Shown piece by piece: positions 31,440-37,560 of a DNA stretch of 37,560 nucleotides. A model generated the notes under the pieces. It was not told the origin of the DNA. It did no database searches and worked only from the letters and a program-made list of their open reading frames with translations. Position 1 is the first letter of the stretch. Each line of letters starts with the position of its first letter. Source of the stretch: Flavobacteriales bacterium (GTDB lineage: Bacteria; Bacteroidota; Bacteroidia; Flavobacteriales; Flavobacteriaceae); contig JAMONO010000073.1 of the NCBI GenBank assembly GCA_027065715.1, positions 1 through 37,560 of the forward strand, read 5' to 3'. A program made the translations under genes and the position numbers.

Positions 31440-31820
31440 TTAAATGTGTTTTTGATTGTTAATTAATTCAACAAATAACCGGTAACGTTTTTTTAAATAA
31501 GGAATAGTATCAACTAATTTTCGGCCATACCAAACAGATGCGTGATCTCTATTTAACAAACTGCCAACCTGCTCCAATGTCACATATTCATTTTCATACA
31601 AATATTTTCCTATAATATGCCGAGCTTCTGACAATCTGCGAACTTTACTAATACTGCGCAATTCTACCAATAAAATATTGTTATTTGTCAAATCGTTATA
31701 TTTTCTTAGCAAAAACAATAACTTTTCAGTTTTTGTAATCTTCTTTTTTTTAAATTTTTTTTTGATACTTTTTGTTTTTACGCTTGATTGCATTTTGTAT
31801 TTTGTTAAAATAATATTCAT
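31440..31820 (-). CDS. DnaA domain IV-like DNA-binding protein
   Basis: ATG at 31820 has a rare Shine-Dalgarno-like AAAGGA just upstream and gives 126 residues. A very basic N terminus (KKKFKKKK) leads to a C-terminal region with the DnaA signature: SEARHIIGKYLYENEYVTLEQVGSLLNRDHASVWYGRKLV, where RDHASVWYGRK corresponds to DnaA RDHTTVxHAxRK. The AAA+ domain is missing, so it could bind DnaA boxes without loading helicase. It lies just after the primase-helicase and a 102-residue gene, so a role in origin recognition or in diverting host DnaA is likely. Confidence 0.75.
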   Translation of the reverse strand: MNIILTKYKMQSSVKTKSIKKKFKKKKITKTEKLLFLLRKYNDLTNNNILLVELRSISKVRRLSEARHIIGKYLYENEYVTLEQVGSLLNRDHASVWYGRKLVDTIPYLKKRYRLFVELINNQKHI

Positions 31821-32058
31821 ATGTCCTTTCAATAGCTTTTTGCACTTCCGGGTGTGTTGCGCTACCAATCATATTACCGGATGCTACCGGCTTATTATAT
31901 ATCGTCCGTCCGAAAGGCTGATCTACGGCTATATACCATTTTCCACCTTCATACACTTTTCCTTTGATATATACAGTCTCGGAAAAATGAATAGGTGTTA
32001 CATATACTTTTTTGTCCCAACAATATTTAAGAATCTTATTAAATTTTTCTGCATTCAT
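31750..32058 (-). CDS. Hypothetical early protein between primase-helicase and DnaA-like gene
   Basis: This 102-residue protein has a beta-rich N-terminal half (KVYVTPIHFSETVYIKGKVYEGGKWYIAV) and a basic C-terminal helix (RKNKKYQKK). It may bind nucleic acid, but no family is recognised. It overlaps the DnaA-like gene by about 70 bp in another frame and follows the primase-helicase by 11 bp. Confidence 0.5.
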   Translation of the reverse strand: MNAEKFNKILKYCWDKKVYVTPIHFSETVYIKGKVYEGGKWYIAVDQPFGRTIYNKPVASGNMIGSATHPEVQKAIERTYEYYFNKIQNAIKRKNKKYQKKI

Positions 32059-32069
32059 AGTCCTGAATT

Positions 32070-34964
32070 TTAATAAGGTGCTTCATCTTCCGGAATGCCG
32101 TCAAACACCGTTCGTTCATCATCCAATTGTTTTTCTTCTTCGGCTACCTGTGCCATTAGCTCATCGATATTTGTTTCCGGTGTTTTTAGGAAAAACATTT
32201 CAACTGATTTTACTTTACCGTCTATATTGCGTTTTTTGATAATTCGTCCGGATTTATCGCGCATTTCTTTCGGGTTCAAATCATAGCCCTTGTATTTGCA
32301 ATAAGCTTCCACCGCTTTTTTAAATTTGTTGGTGCCCATTTTACTGCGGGTTTCACGTCTGAAATCTTCATAAGCAACCGGACGTGGCACCAAGGTGTTC
32401 AACCTGCCGGATTGCTCGCTGAAATATACTTCCGCCCAATCTTTGAAAGCCGTTCCCATTTCGGCTATCAAATTACGCTTGCGAACATTTGCCATAGGCG
32501 GGTCTATCTTATCCGGTGTGCGCATAAAAAATTGAAGCGTTTGCGCCATAAAATTGTAAAAAGCATTCCACTCGGCTATGTCAAACTCCGTAAACAATTC
32601 CTTACCGCCAAAATCATCACTCACTTGGCGGGTTTCCAAATACTCGCCGTCCTTATTAAAATGGTAATAGTCTGAAAATACCGTAAATAAGATACGGCGA
32701 GCAGTGGACGGATCAAGGTTTTGTGGCGGATAGTTAGAAGTGCCACACATTTTGGGTGCCTTGTCAAATGGCAACTCAAACTGTGATTTATTCTTTTGGT
32801 TGATTTTCATTGACGAAGTTATGTCGCTGAAAAAGTATTGAAAATCAAAATACTGCGACATATCATCTACGAAAACATAATCCGTTTCTTCGCTCACGCC
32901 GTCATATATAAACTCGTTTTTGGTGGCGTTTTTGTTTCGTCCCGGAATATAGAAGCGGTTTTTCAATATGTATTGCAAATTCTCAAAGGTCAAAGACTTA
33001 CCGCTACCTCCGTGGCTTTCTTCTACATCCGATATTTTATTGTCCATAGCAAAAACAAACCACGCTTTCTTTTTGGTTTTGTAACGGTGTAATAAATAAC
33101 CGATAGCGAATATCTTATTGATCAGGTGTTGTTTTTGTTCCAAGACTTCTTCATCGTTGAGCAAAGGTCCGTCAATGGCAAACTTGTATTTTTGTTTATA
33201 TTCTATCTGCTCCTTGCCGGATTTGGTTTGCAACCGCTCTTCCAACTCTTTGCGCCAATGGATACGGCTTGCATTAATCAAAAAATTGAAAAATTTATTG
33301 TCTTTTTTCAATATTTCAATATCCCAATCACCGTTGGCATCTTTAAAAATGCGAAAATGCGGGTTTTCTACAAAATTACGTTGCGTAACATTATGATCTA
33401 ATATCTTGTCTTCCCACACAAAATTTTGGCTGTCATCCGGCTTAATTGTTATCAGTTTGTCGGCGGTTATCCGCAATACGAATTTCGGGAAATACCAATA
33501 CTGATAATTTTTGCCGTGGTTGATGAAGTCTAATGTGCGGTAGGGTAGGCGCATCAGGTAATTTTCTTTCAGGTGCGGTGCCGTCATAATCAGGTCGAGC
33601 AGTTGCACCGGCAACATTTTGTTTTGCGCCCACTTGATCACATAATCGGCAATATCTTTTTCGTTGATTTTTTTCACGATATGCCCGGTTATGTGTATAT
33701 AGATGAAATCGTCTGTTTGCGGTAGGCGGTAGCGTGCAAATCCGCTCATTGCCAAAAAATGCAAAAGCTGTGGCAAATGCAGGCGGTAACGTAGCGTTTT
33801 GGTTTTTGGTGAGATATATTCGCTCCAAAACTTCACCGGTAAGGCGTTGGTCAATATCTTGTCAAACCAACTGAAACGCTTACCGTATTTGTCCGGATGA
33901 TAGAACTTACTGACAAAATCGGTAAAATCTTTCATCGGGTTGCCACGTCTGTCTTTTCGTTGCCGAAGTTCTTCCGGCAGGAATGCCGTTTTAACGTCGA
34001 TATATTTAAAAGAGAGTTTGCGCGCTTGTATCAATCCGGTGTTGTCGATATCAGGCACATTGATGATTTCTTCCGCCATTTTAGACAATTTCTTATATAG
34101 CTGTTTGTCTAAATCAGCGGTTTCGCTATTGAGCCAAATCACGTTATAACCAAAGCTCGCCATATTGAGCGCATCTCTGTCACCTGACGCTATCAATATG
34201 CGATCGAGCTTTGGCGGTTCATTGTTTTTGTCTTTTTTCTTATCCGAAGTTTCTTGGTCAAAAGCCTGATCTTCTTCATATTGTTGCGTAATGATTTGAA
34301 AGCGTTCTTCCACCACGTCCAACCCAAACACAAAATCCTTCGGCTTGTCACCGGCATAGCGGAACCGGTCTTTTTTATACTTGGCCAGCGGTTGATATAT
34401 CTTTTGCCACGTGCCAAAATCAAAGGCAAAAATCGGATAGTCATCGGTAGAATGAATTTGTAATACTTCTCCGTCTTTTTTTACAAACTCATAATATTCA
34501 ATGCTTTTAAAGTGGTATTTGTCAGCCACTTCGTTGGTAAAACCCTTTCCTATAACTTTCAATTCCTTGTCCGAAAACTGATCCTTAAAAAAGAAATGAT
34601 AATCACCGGGTTTTTCACCGGCTTTGGCTTTGCGTTTTTTATATTCCGGTTGCAGTTTCAATACGCGTCCGCCCCACGGAATTTGATAACGCGCTGCCAA
34701 ACGTTTCAACGCTTCACCAAAATCAATACCTTCTTCATACATACATACATCAAACGCATTCTTTGGACGGTCCCAACTGCCCCAATCGTGCACATACCAC
34801 ACACCTTTTATTTCTTTTAGCGATGCTGATGCCGTTCGTTCGTCGCGTATTTTGAAATGCCTGCCTGTGCGTGCTTCCGTGTAATAGGATTGAATGATTT
34901 GCAATCCGCCGTTGGTTGCATCCAATATATCTTGTTTGATTTGGTCAAAGTTGATTTCTTTCAT
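32070..34964 (-). CDS. Replicative primase-helicase (toprim plus SF3-like helicase)
   Basis: This is a 964-residue replication protein. The N terminus resembles CHC2/DnaG-type domains without cysteine ligands. A toprim-like segment spans about 256-315 (ILIASGDRDALNM, then INVPDIDNTG). The helicase domain shows Walker A HGGSGKS (651-657), motif B DYVFVDDMSQ (705-714), motif C CGTSN (740-744) and an arginine-finger-like STARRILF (753-760). This matches phage D5/P4-type primase-helicases (SF3). It should prime and unwind DNA at the phage origin. It is 3 bp from the gene upstream. Confidence 0.9.
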   Translation of the reverse strand: MKEINFDQIKQDILDATNGGLQIIQSYYTEARTGRHFKIRDERTASASLKEIKGVWYVHDWGSWDRPKNAFDVCMYEEGIDFGEALKRLAARYQIPWGGRVLKLQPEYKKRKAKAGEKPGDYHFFFKDQFSDKELKVIGKGFTNEVADKYHFKSIEYYEFVKKDGEVLQIHSTDDYPIFAFDFGTWQKIYQPLAKYKKDRFRYAGDKPKDFVFGLDVVEERFQIITQQYEEDQAFDQETSDKKKDKNNEPPKLDRILIASGDRDALNMASFGYNVIWLNSETADLDKQLYKKLSKMAEEIINVPDIDNTGLIQARKLSFKYIDVKTAFLPEELRQRKDRRGNPMKDFTDFVSKFYHPDKYGKRFSWFDKILTNALPVKFWSEYISPKTKTLRYRLHLPQLLHFLAMSGFARYRLPQTDDFIYIHITGHIVKKINEKDIADYVIKWAQNKMLPVQLLDLIMTAPHLKENYLMRLPYRTLDFINHGKNYQYWYFPKFVLRITADKLITIKPDDSQNFVWEDKILDHNVTQRNFVENPHFRIFKDANGDWDIEILKKDNKFFNFLINASRIHWRKELEERLQTKSGKEQIEYKQKYKFAIDGPLLNDEEVLEQKQHLINKIFAIGYLLHRYKTKKKAWFVFAMDNKISDVEESHGGSGKSLTFENLQYILKNRFYIPGRNKNATKNEFIYDGVSEETDYVFVDDMSQYFDFQYFFSDITSSMKINQKNKSQFELPFDKAPKMCGTSNYPPQNLDPSTARRILFTVFSDYYHFNKDGEYLETRQVSDDFGGKELFTEFDIAEWNAFYNFMAQTLQFFMRTPDKIDPPMANVRKRNLIAEMGTAFKDWAEVYFSEQSGRLNTLVPRPVAYEDFRRETRSKMGTNKFKKAVEAYCKYKGYDLNPKEMRDKSGRIIKKRNIDGKVKSVEMFFLKTPETNIDELMAQVAEEEKQLDDERTVFDGIPEDEAPY

Positions 34965-34967
34965 AGT

Positions 34968-35258
34968 CTATCCGGCTAATTGTTGAAGTTTTTGTTGGTA
35001 ATATTTGGTGAGCTCTGCTTTGTCTTTCCAATCGGTGCGGATAACGCTTTCCAATTGTTTGGCAAGCAAAACCTTATACTTTTTTTTAAGTTTTTCTTTG
35101 AATATAGGTGTGAAAATACACTTCACATCTCGGTCAAATATAAACCGTTCCTTATGTGTGAGCTTTTGCAATCCGGTAAACTCATCGTGATATACATCAT
35201 ACCCTATATATTTTCCGTTGATACGGACATTTCCAAATTCGTCTATATTGAGTGTCAT
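34968..35258 (-). CDS. Hypothetical early protein upstream of the primase-helicase
   Basis: This 96-residue protein starts MTLNIDEFGNVRINGKYIGY, a short beta hairpin, and continues with a basic helix (KLKKKYKVLLAKQLESVIR). It overlaps the gene before it by 4 bp. No known motif is seen; a role in replication is suggested by the neighbour only. Confidence 0.5.
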   Translation of the reverse strand: MTLNIDEFGNVRINGKYIGYDVYHDEFTGLQKLTHKERFIFDRDVKCIFTPIFKEKLKKKYKVLLAKQLESVIRTDWKDKAELTKYYQQKLQQLAG

Positions 35259-35455
35259 AATGTTGTAATTAAAAGGTGTTTTTTTATTTCTTCGTCTAAC
35301 AGCTTAATAGCTGTAAAGTAATCAATGGTTGACGCAACTCGCACAGAAACCATTGTGCTTTTGTCTGTTATTTCGTTTTCTACATCCGAAATTCTTCTGT
35401 AATAAAGTTCTCTACGCTTTCTTTTCATCTGTCTTGCGTATTGTTCAAAAATCAT
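35255..35455 (-). CDS. Small basic early protein
   Basis: This 66-residue basic N-terminal helix protein (MKRKRRELYYRR) ends in IKLLDEEIKKHLLITTL. It overlaps the gene downstream by 4 bp and lies 4 bp after the LuxR-type gene stop. No family is recognised. Confidence 0.5.
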   Translation of the reverse strand: MIFEQYARQMKRKRRELYYRRISDVENEITDKSTMVSVRVASTIDYFTAIKLLDEEIKKHLLITTL

Positions 35456-35459
35456 AATC

Positions 35460-36023
35460 TTACATTGATAATATTCCTTGGCTGACAGCTTTTGCTATCA
35501 GACCGCTTTTTGTATATACACCGGCTTTTTCAAACAGGCGTTTTTTGTGATAGTTAAAAGTCGATACGGTGATATGAAGCATATCGGCTATGGTAGTATC
35601 TTTCATCTCTTGTAAGATGAAGTGTAGTATCTTAATTTCTTTACGGTTCAGCACGTTTCCGTCAATATCCACGCGCTTGGTGTCGAAATTAATAGAAATA
35701 CAATCAGCACCGGTCAAAAAGTTTTCGCTTTCGGCTAATTTACCGTTGGCAAAGTCCGGTGTGCTGTCCAAGTCGCCATACATATAATATGTATAAAGTT
35801 CGAGTTGGCGCATTTCATTACCGGTGATAGCGGACAAAATCCGCATAGCGGCATTATCGCTGTGGTATTTTTGGCGCAATGCGTCCAAAACATAGTCCGG
35901 TAAGTCATTGAAGTAATGAATGGCACCGTTGCGAAACCAATACACCCGTTGGTGTGTGCGGTCGCCTACAAATTCAATGCTTTCGTCGTTGGGCAGAATG
36001 CCTGCCGGAATTTTTGGTTTCAT
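35460..36023 (-). CDS. LuxR/GerE-type helix-turn-helix regulator
   Basis: This 187-residue regulator ends in a LuxR-type DNA-binding domain (about 124-187): LNRKEIKILHFILQEMKDTTIADMLHITVSTFNYHKKRLFEKAGVYTKSGLIAKAVSQGIL fits the four-helix GerE pattern. The first 120 residues show a short strand part and an acidic helical part (ELYTYYMYGDLDSTPDF), with no receiver domain. Similar genes occur early in Bacteroidota phages. It is the second gene of the early operon and a candidate for the late activator, which could bind the inverted repeat upstream of the late promoter. That link is inference. Confidence 0.82.
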   Translation of the reverse strand: MKPKIPAGILPNDESIEFVGDRTHQRVYWFRNGAIHYFNDLPDYVLDALRQKYHSDNAAMRILSAITGNEMRQLELYTYYMYGDLDSTPDFANGKLAESENFLTGADCISINFDTKRVDIDGNVLNRKEIKILHFILQEMKDTTIADMLHITVSTFNYHKKRLFEKAGVYTKSGLIAKAVSQGILSM

Positions 36024-36041
36024 AATTGTTGTTTTTAATGT

Positions 36042-36281
36042 TTATTTTTTTTGGAATAATTTCTCTTTTTCCGCTTCCAAGTCTTGAAGCTCTTGTAGTT
36101 TTCTTTGATAAGCTTCTAATATTGCCTTTTCTATAATAATATTATTACGAACTCCTGAAAATACGTGACGGATATAATCATCCGTGTATTCAAGCCCTTT
36201 TGTTTTAAGTAATTCTTTTGTTTTGACAATATAAAAAGGCAATACTTTTTTTATTCTATTTCGTTGACGTTTATTTATCAT
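36042..36281 (-). CDS. Cro-like small DNA-binding protein
   Basis: This 79-residue basic protein is the first gene of the leftward early operon and divergent from the repressor. The middle resembles the small Bacteroidota phage HTH proteins with a DDYIRHVFSGVRNNIIIEKAIL motif, where the G-x-R-N-N turn lies after the recognition helix. The C-terminal helix is a coiled coil (LQELQDLEAEKEKLFQKK) that may mediate dimerisation. By position and size it is the likely counterpart of Cro, antagonising the repressor. Confidence 0.7.
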   Translation of the reverse strand: MINKRQRNRIKKVLPFYIVKTKELLKTKGLEYTDDYIRHVFSGVRNNIIIEKAILEAYQRKLQELQDLEAEKEKLFQKK

Positions 36282-36310
36282 ATAAAACTGCTATTTGTTT
36301 TTATAAAAAA

Positions 36311-36328
36311 TGTTACTATCTTGTTACT
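36311..36328. promoter_or_regulatory. Direct repeat TGTTACT, possible operator
   Basis: TGTTACT lies at 36311-36317 and 36322-36328, an 11-bp offset (one helical turn), just downstream of the early promoter. A repressor or Cro binding to adjacent faces would block early transcription. Confidence 0.4.
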
Positions 36329-36339
36329 GTTTTGATACG

Positions 36340-36371
36340 CAAATATAAGTCAGAAAGTTTGGATAACCAAA
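36340..36371 (-). promoter_or_regulatory. Predicted early leftward promoter
   Basis: On the minus strand TTTG (36371-36368), 20 nt, then TATATTTG (36347-36340) fits the Bacteroidota consensus exactly. Transcription would start near 36333, about 50 nt before the Cro-like start codon, over the TGTTACT repeats. Confidence 0.65.
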
Positions 36372-36391
36372 TATTTTGACCATAAATTTTG
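36358..36391 (+). promoter_or_regulatory. Possible repressor promoter
   Basis: TTTG (36358-36361), 21 nt, then TAAATTTTG (36383-36391) resembles the consensus with one extra base in the -7 box. It faces the early promoter and overlaps its -33 region. The leader would be about 10 nt before the ATG at 36409. Confidence 0.4.
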
Positions 36392-36408
36392 TAAAAAACT
36401 TTATTTGT

Positions 36409-36816
36409 ATGGATATTTCACAGAAAATCAGAGAGTTAATAGAGTATAAAAAATCGAATTTTTCACAATTTGGTAAGATTATTGGTAAATCTGATGTATC
36501 TGTTAGAAAAAATGCCACAGGCGCATCCAAACCAAACTTCGATATGTTATATTCAATTCTCAAAGCTTTCCCTGAAATATCTGCCGAATGGCTCCTACGT
36601 GATGAAGGTGAAATGCTTCGGAATATCTATCAAATAGACGATACGGATAATATGTATGTGCGTGAACGCCGAGCTATTTATAACAATGAATTGCAAAATG
36701 AACTGATAAACTGCCAAAAAAGGATCATAGAACTGCAAGATGAAGTGGCTACATTGCAAAAACAATTATTTGCAGAAAAACTGCAAAAACAAAATATTTT
36801 AAAAACAGATAAGTAA
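36409..36816 (+). CDS. XRE-family phage repressor with coiled-coil C terminus
   Basis: ATG at 36409 (MDISQKIRELIEYK) gives 135 residues; the upstream TTG at 36376 would add 11. Residues 2-60 form an XRE-like domain typical of Bacteroidota prophages (IRELIEYKKSNFSQFGKIIGKSDVSVRKN, then PNFDMLYSILKAFPEISAEWLLRDEGEM). The rest is a charged linker and a coiled coil (NCQKRIIELQDEVATLQKQLF). No S24 peptidase or serine-lysine pair is present, so induction cannot follow the RecA-cleavage path of lambda CI. It lies divergent from the early operon. Confidence 0.82.
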   Translation: MDISQKIRELIEYKKSNFSQFGKIIGKSDVSVRKNATGASKPNFDMLYSILKAFPEISAEWLLRDEGEMLRNIYQIDDTDNMYVRERRAIYNNELQNELINCQKRIIELQDEVATLQKQLFAEKLQKQNILKTDK

Positions 36817-36834
36817 ATATAAATTGAATTAGGT

Positions 36835-37452
36835 ATGAAAAAAGTAGTTTTAATCTTGTTAATGATATGGAATTTAAGCATTTTTTCACAAGAAACAATC
36901 AATAAATACGAAATGTCATTTTTCAAAGACCTTCCAATAGAATTTGCAATCAAAGCAGGTTCATATAAAAATGAAAAAACTTTTAAATTCTATATAGAAG
37001 CCATTTCACAAGACAGCTATACAAATGATGTAGAATTAATAATTAAAAGTAAGAGTTTAGATAAATTTAAATCAAACCTACTATTATCACGTAAAAAATT
37101 CAAAGAATGGAAAGAAGTCTCTGAAAAAAATAATGTAAAAAAAGCTCTTAAAAATATAAAAGTAAAAAGAATGAATATAAATGCTCGTTTTAAAAAATAC
37201 GGTGAATGGCATTATGATCATATGGTTGAGCCTATATTTAAATTTACAATTTTAAAAGGCAAACCTGTTCTTATAATTATGAATAAATTTAAATTAAAAT
37301 CAAATAAAAATCAATTTATAACGAGCGATGGCTTTTATATAATTTTCACTAACGTTGATGAAATAAATGATTTTATATCAAAATTAGACAAATATAAAGC
37401 TATTAAAGTTTTATCTAAAATGAAATCTGAAAATACATTATTTAAAGACTAA
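36835..37452 (+). CDS. Secreted protein co-transcribed with the repressor (lysogenic conversion candidate)
   Basis: This 205-residue protein has a typical signal peptide (MKKVVLILLMIWNLSIFSQ). The mature part is basic with mixed strands and helices and no recognised domain; there is no lipobox cysteine. It follows the repressor by 18 bp on the same strand, so it would be made in the lysogen. Composition is more AT-rich than in the structural genes, with many Lys, Asn and Ile codons. It may alter the host envelope or exclude other phages. This is inference from context. Confidence 0.65.
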   Translation: MKKVVLILLMIWNLSIFSQETINKYEMSFFKDLPIEFAIKAGSYKNEKTFKFYIEAISQDSYTNDVELIIKSKSLDKFKSNLLLSRKKFKEWKEVSEKNNVKKALKNIKVKRMNINARFKKYGEWHYDHMVEPIFKFTILKGKPVLIIMNKFKLKSNKNQFITSDGFYIIFTNVDEINDFISKLDKYKAIKVLSKMKSENTLFKD

Positions 37453-37462
37453 TTTTTTCGTT

Positions 37463-37501
37463 CCCGTCCCAAGTCCGTCCCAATTTTTTTATAAAAAATT
37501 G
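37463..37501. other. Candidate attachment-site arm: paired CCGTCCCAA boxes and AT-rich palindrome
   Basis: CCCGTCCCAA (37463-37472) and TCCGTCCCAA (37474-37483) are offset by 11 bp. A 9-bp-arm AT palindrome follows (37481-37489 with 37493-37501). The same box pair occurs at 62-82 in int. The remaining bases to 37560 hold no clear gene. If the ends join, this region lies immediately upstream of int. Confidence 0.55.
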
Positions 37502-37560
37502 ATAATGAATAAGATAAAAAATGAAATTATTTCCACCCGAGGTACAAAAAACCGTCCTGA

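Noticed and set aside
31822-31830. A seventh GAAAGGACA match
   Set aside because: It lies on the opposite strand to the six late elements, inside a gene, and sits a few bases before the DnaA-like start codon. A Shine-Dalgarno role explains it.
33442-33828. Minus-strand frame of 128 codons within the primase-helicase
   Set aside because: It overlaps the conserved replication protein completely in another frame and has an unusual Pro/Arg/Thr composition with no motif.
37521-37560. A short open frame that would continue across the joined ends into position 27
   Set aside because: It would be only about 22 codons and could be open by chance. It is not enough to prove circularity or a gene.

Overview
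The window looks like a complete temperate tailed-phage genome (a prophage or its circular form) from a Bacteroidota host. The evidence for the host is an AT-rich composition, promoters of the Bacteroidota type (TTTG, about 20 nt, TANNTTTG), almost no Shine-Dalgarno sequences, BACON-like domains, a DUF5675 lysis gene and a DUF6712 head gene. The large terminase, portal, S49 protease, capsid and long tape measure point to a siphovirus-like particle. No clear host gene is seen. The genus cannot be told from the sequence.

Layout. A tyrosine integrase (37-1239, +) stands at the left edge. A repressor and a secreted lysogeny gene (36409-37452, +) stand at the right edge. If the ends are joined, these form one lysogeny block, and CCGTCCC boxes at both edges fit the arms of an attachment site. 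All other genes are on the minus strand. Early genes run leftward from 36281: a Cro-like protein, a LuxR-type regulator, a primase-helicase, a DnaA-domain-IV-like protein, a cytosine-5 methyltransferase and small unknown genes. They end at a strong terminator (28312-28342). A gene-free control region of about 590 bp follows (27724-28311, excluding the terminator).

Late genes run leftward from 27723: two unknown genes, protease plus scaffold-like tail, capsid, a likely major tail protein, small tail genes, a ParB-methyltransferase fusion, small and large terminase, portal, DUF6712 and connector genes, a C1q-like receptor-binding candidate, a run of small membrane proteins, holin, DUF5675 lysis enzyme, overlapping spanin-like genes, a small three-gene XRE operon, a secreted protein, tape measure, a nucleotidyltransferase-like protein, a BACON-repeat tail protein and a tail-tip protein that meets the integrase head-on. 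Capsid before terminase before portal, with lysis genes between head and tail, is not the usual siphophage order.

The most interesting signals are non-coding. (1) The control region at 27725-28166 carries nine copies of TGTAACC, an 18-bp palindrome on the first late start codon, a duplicated 30-bp module, a 14-bp-arm inverted repeat and a consensus promoter. (2) Six copies of an element (minus strand TTGTCCTTT, five of them followed by C) stand at the starts of late transcription units, often just after a terminator. (3) A perfect 19-bp-arm inverted repeat and inverted DnaA-box-like sequences bracket the methyltransferase gene.
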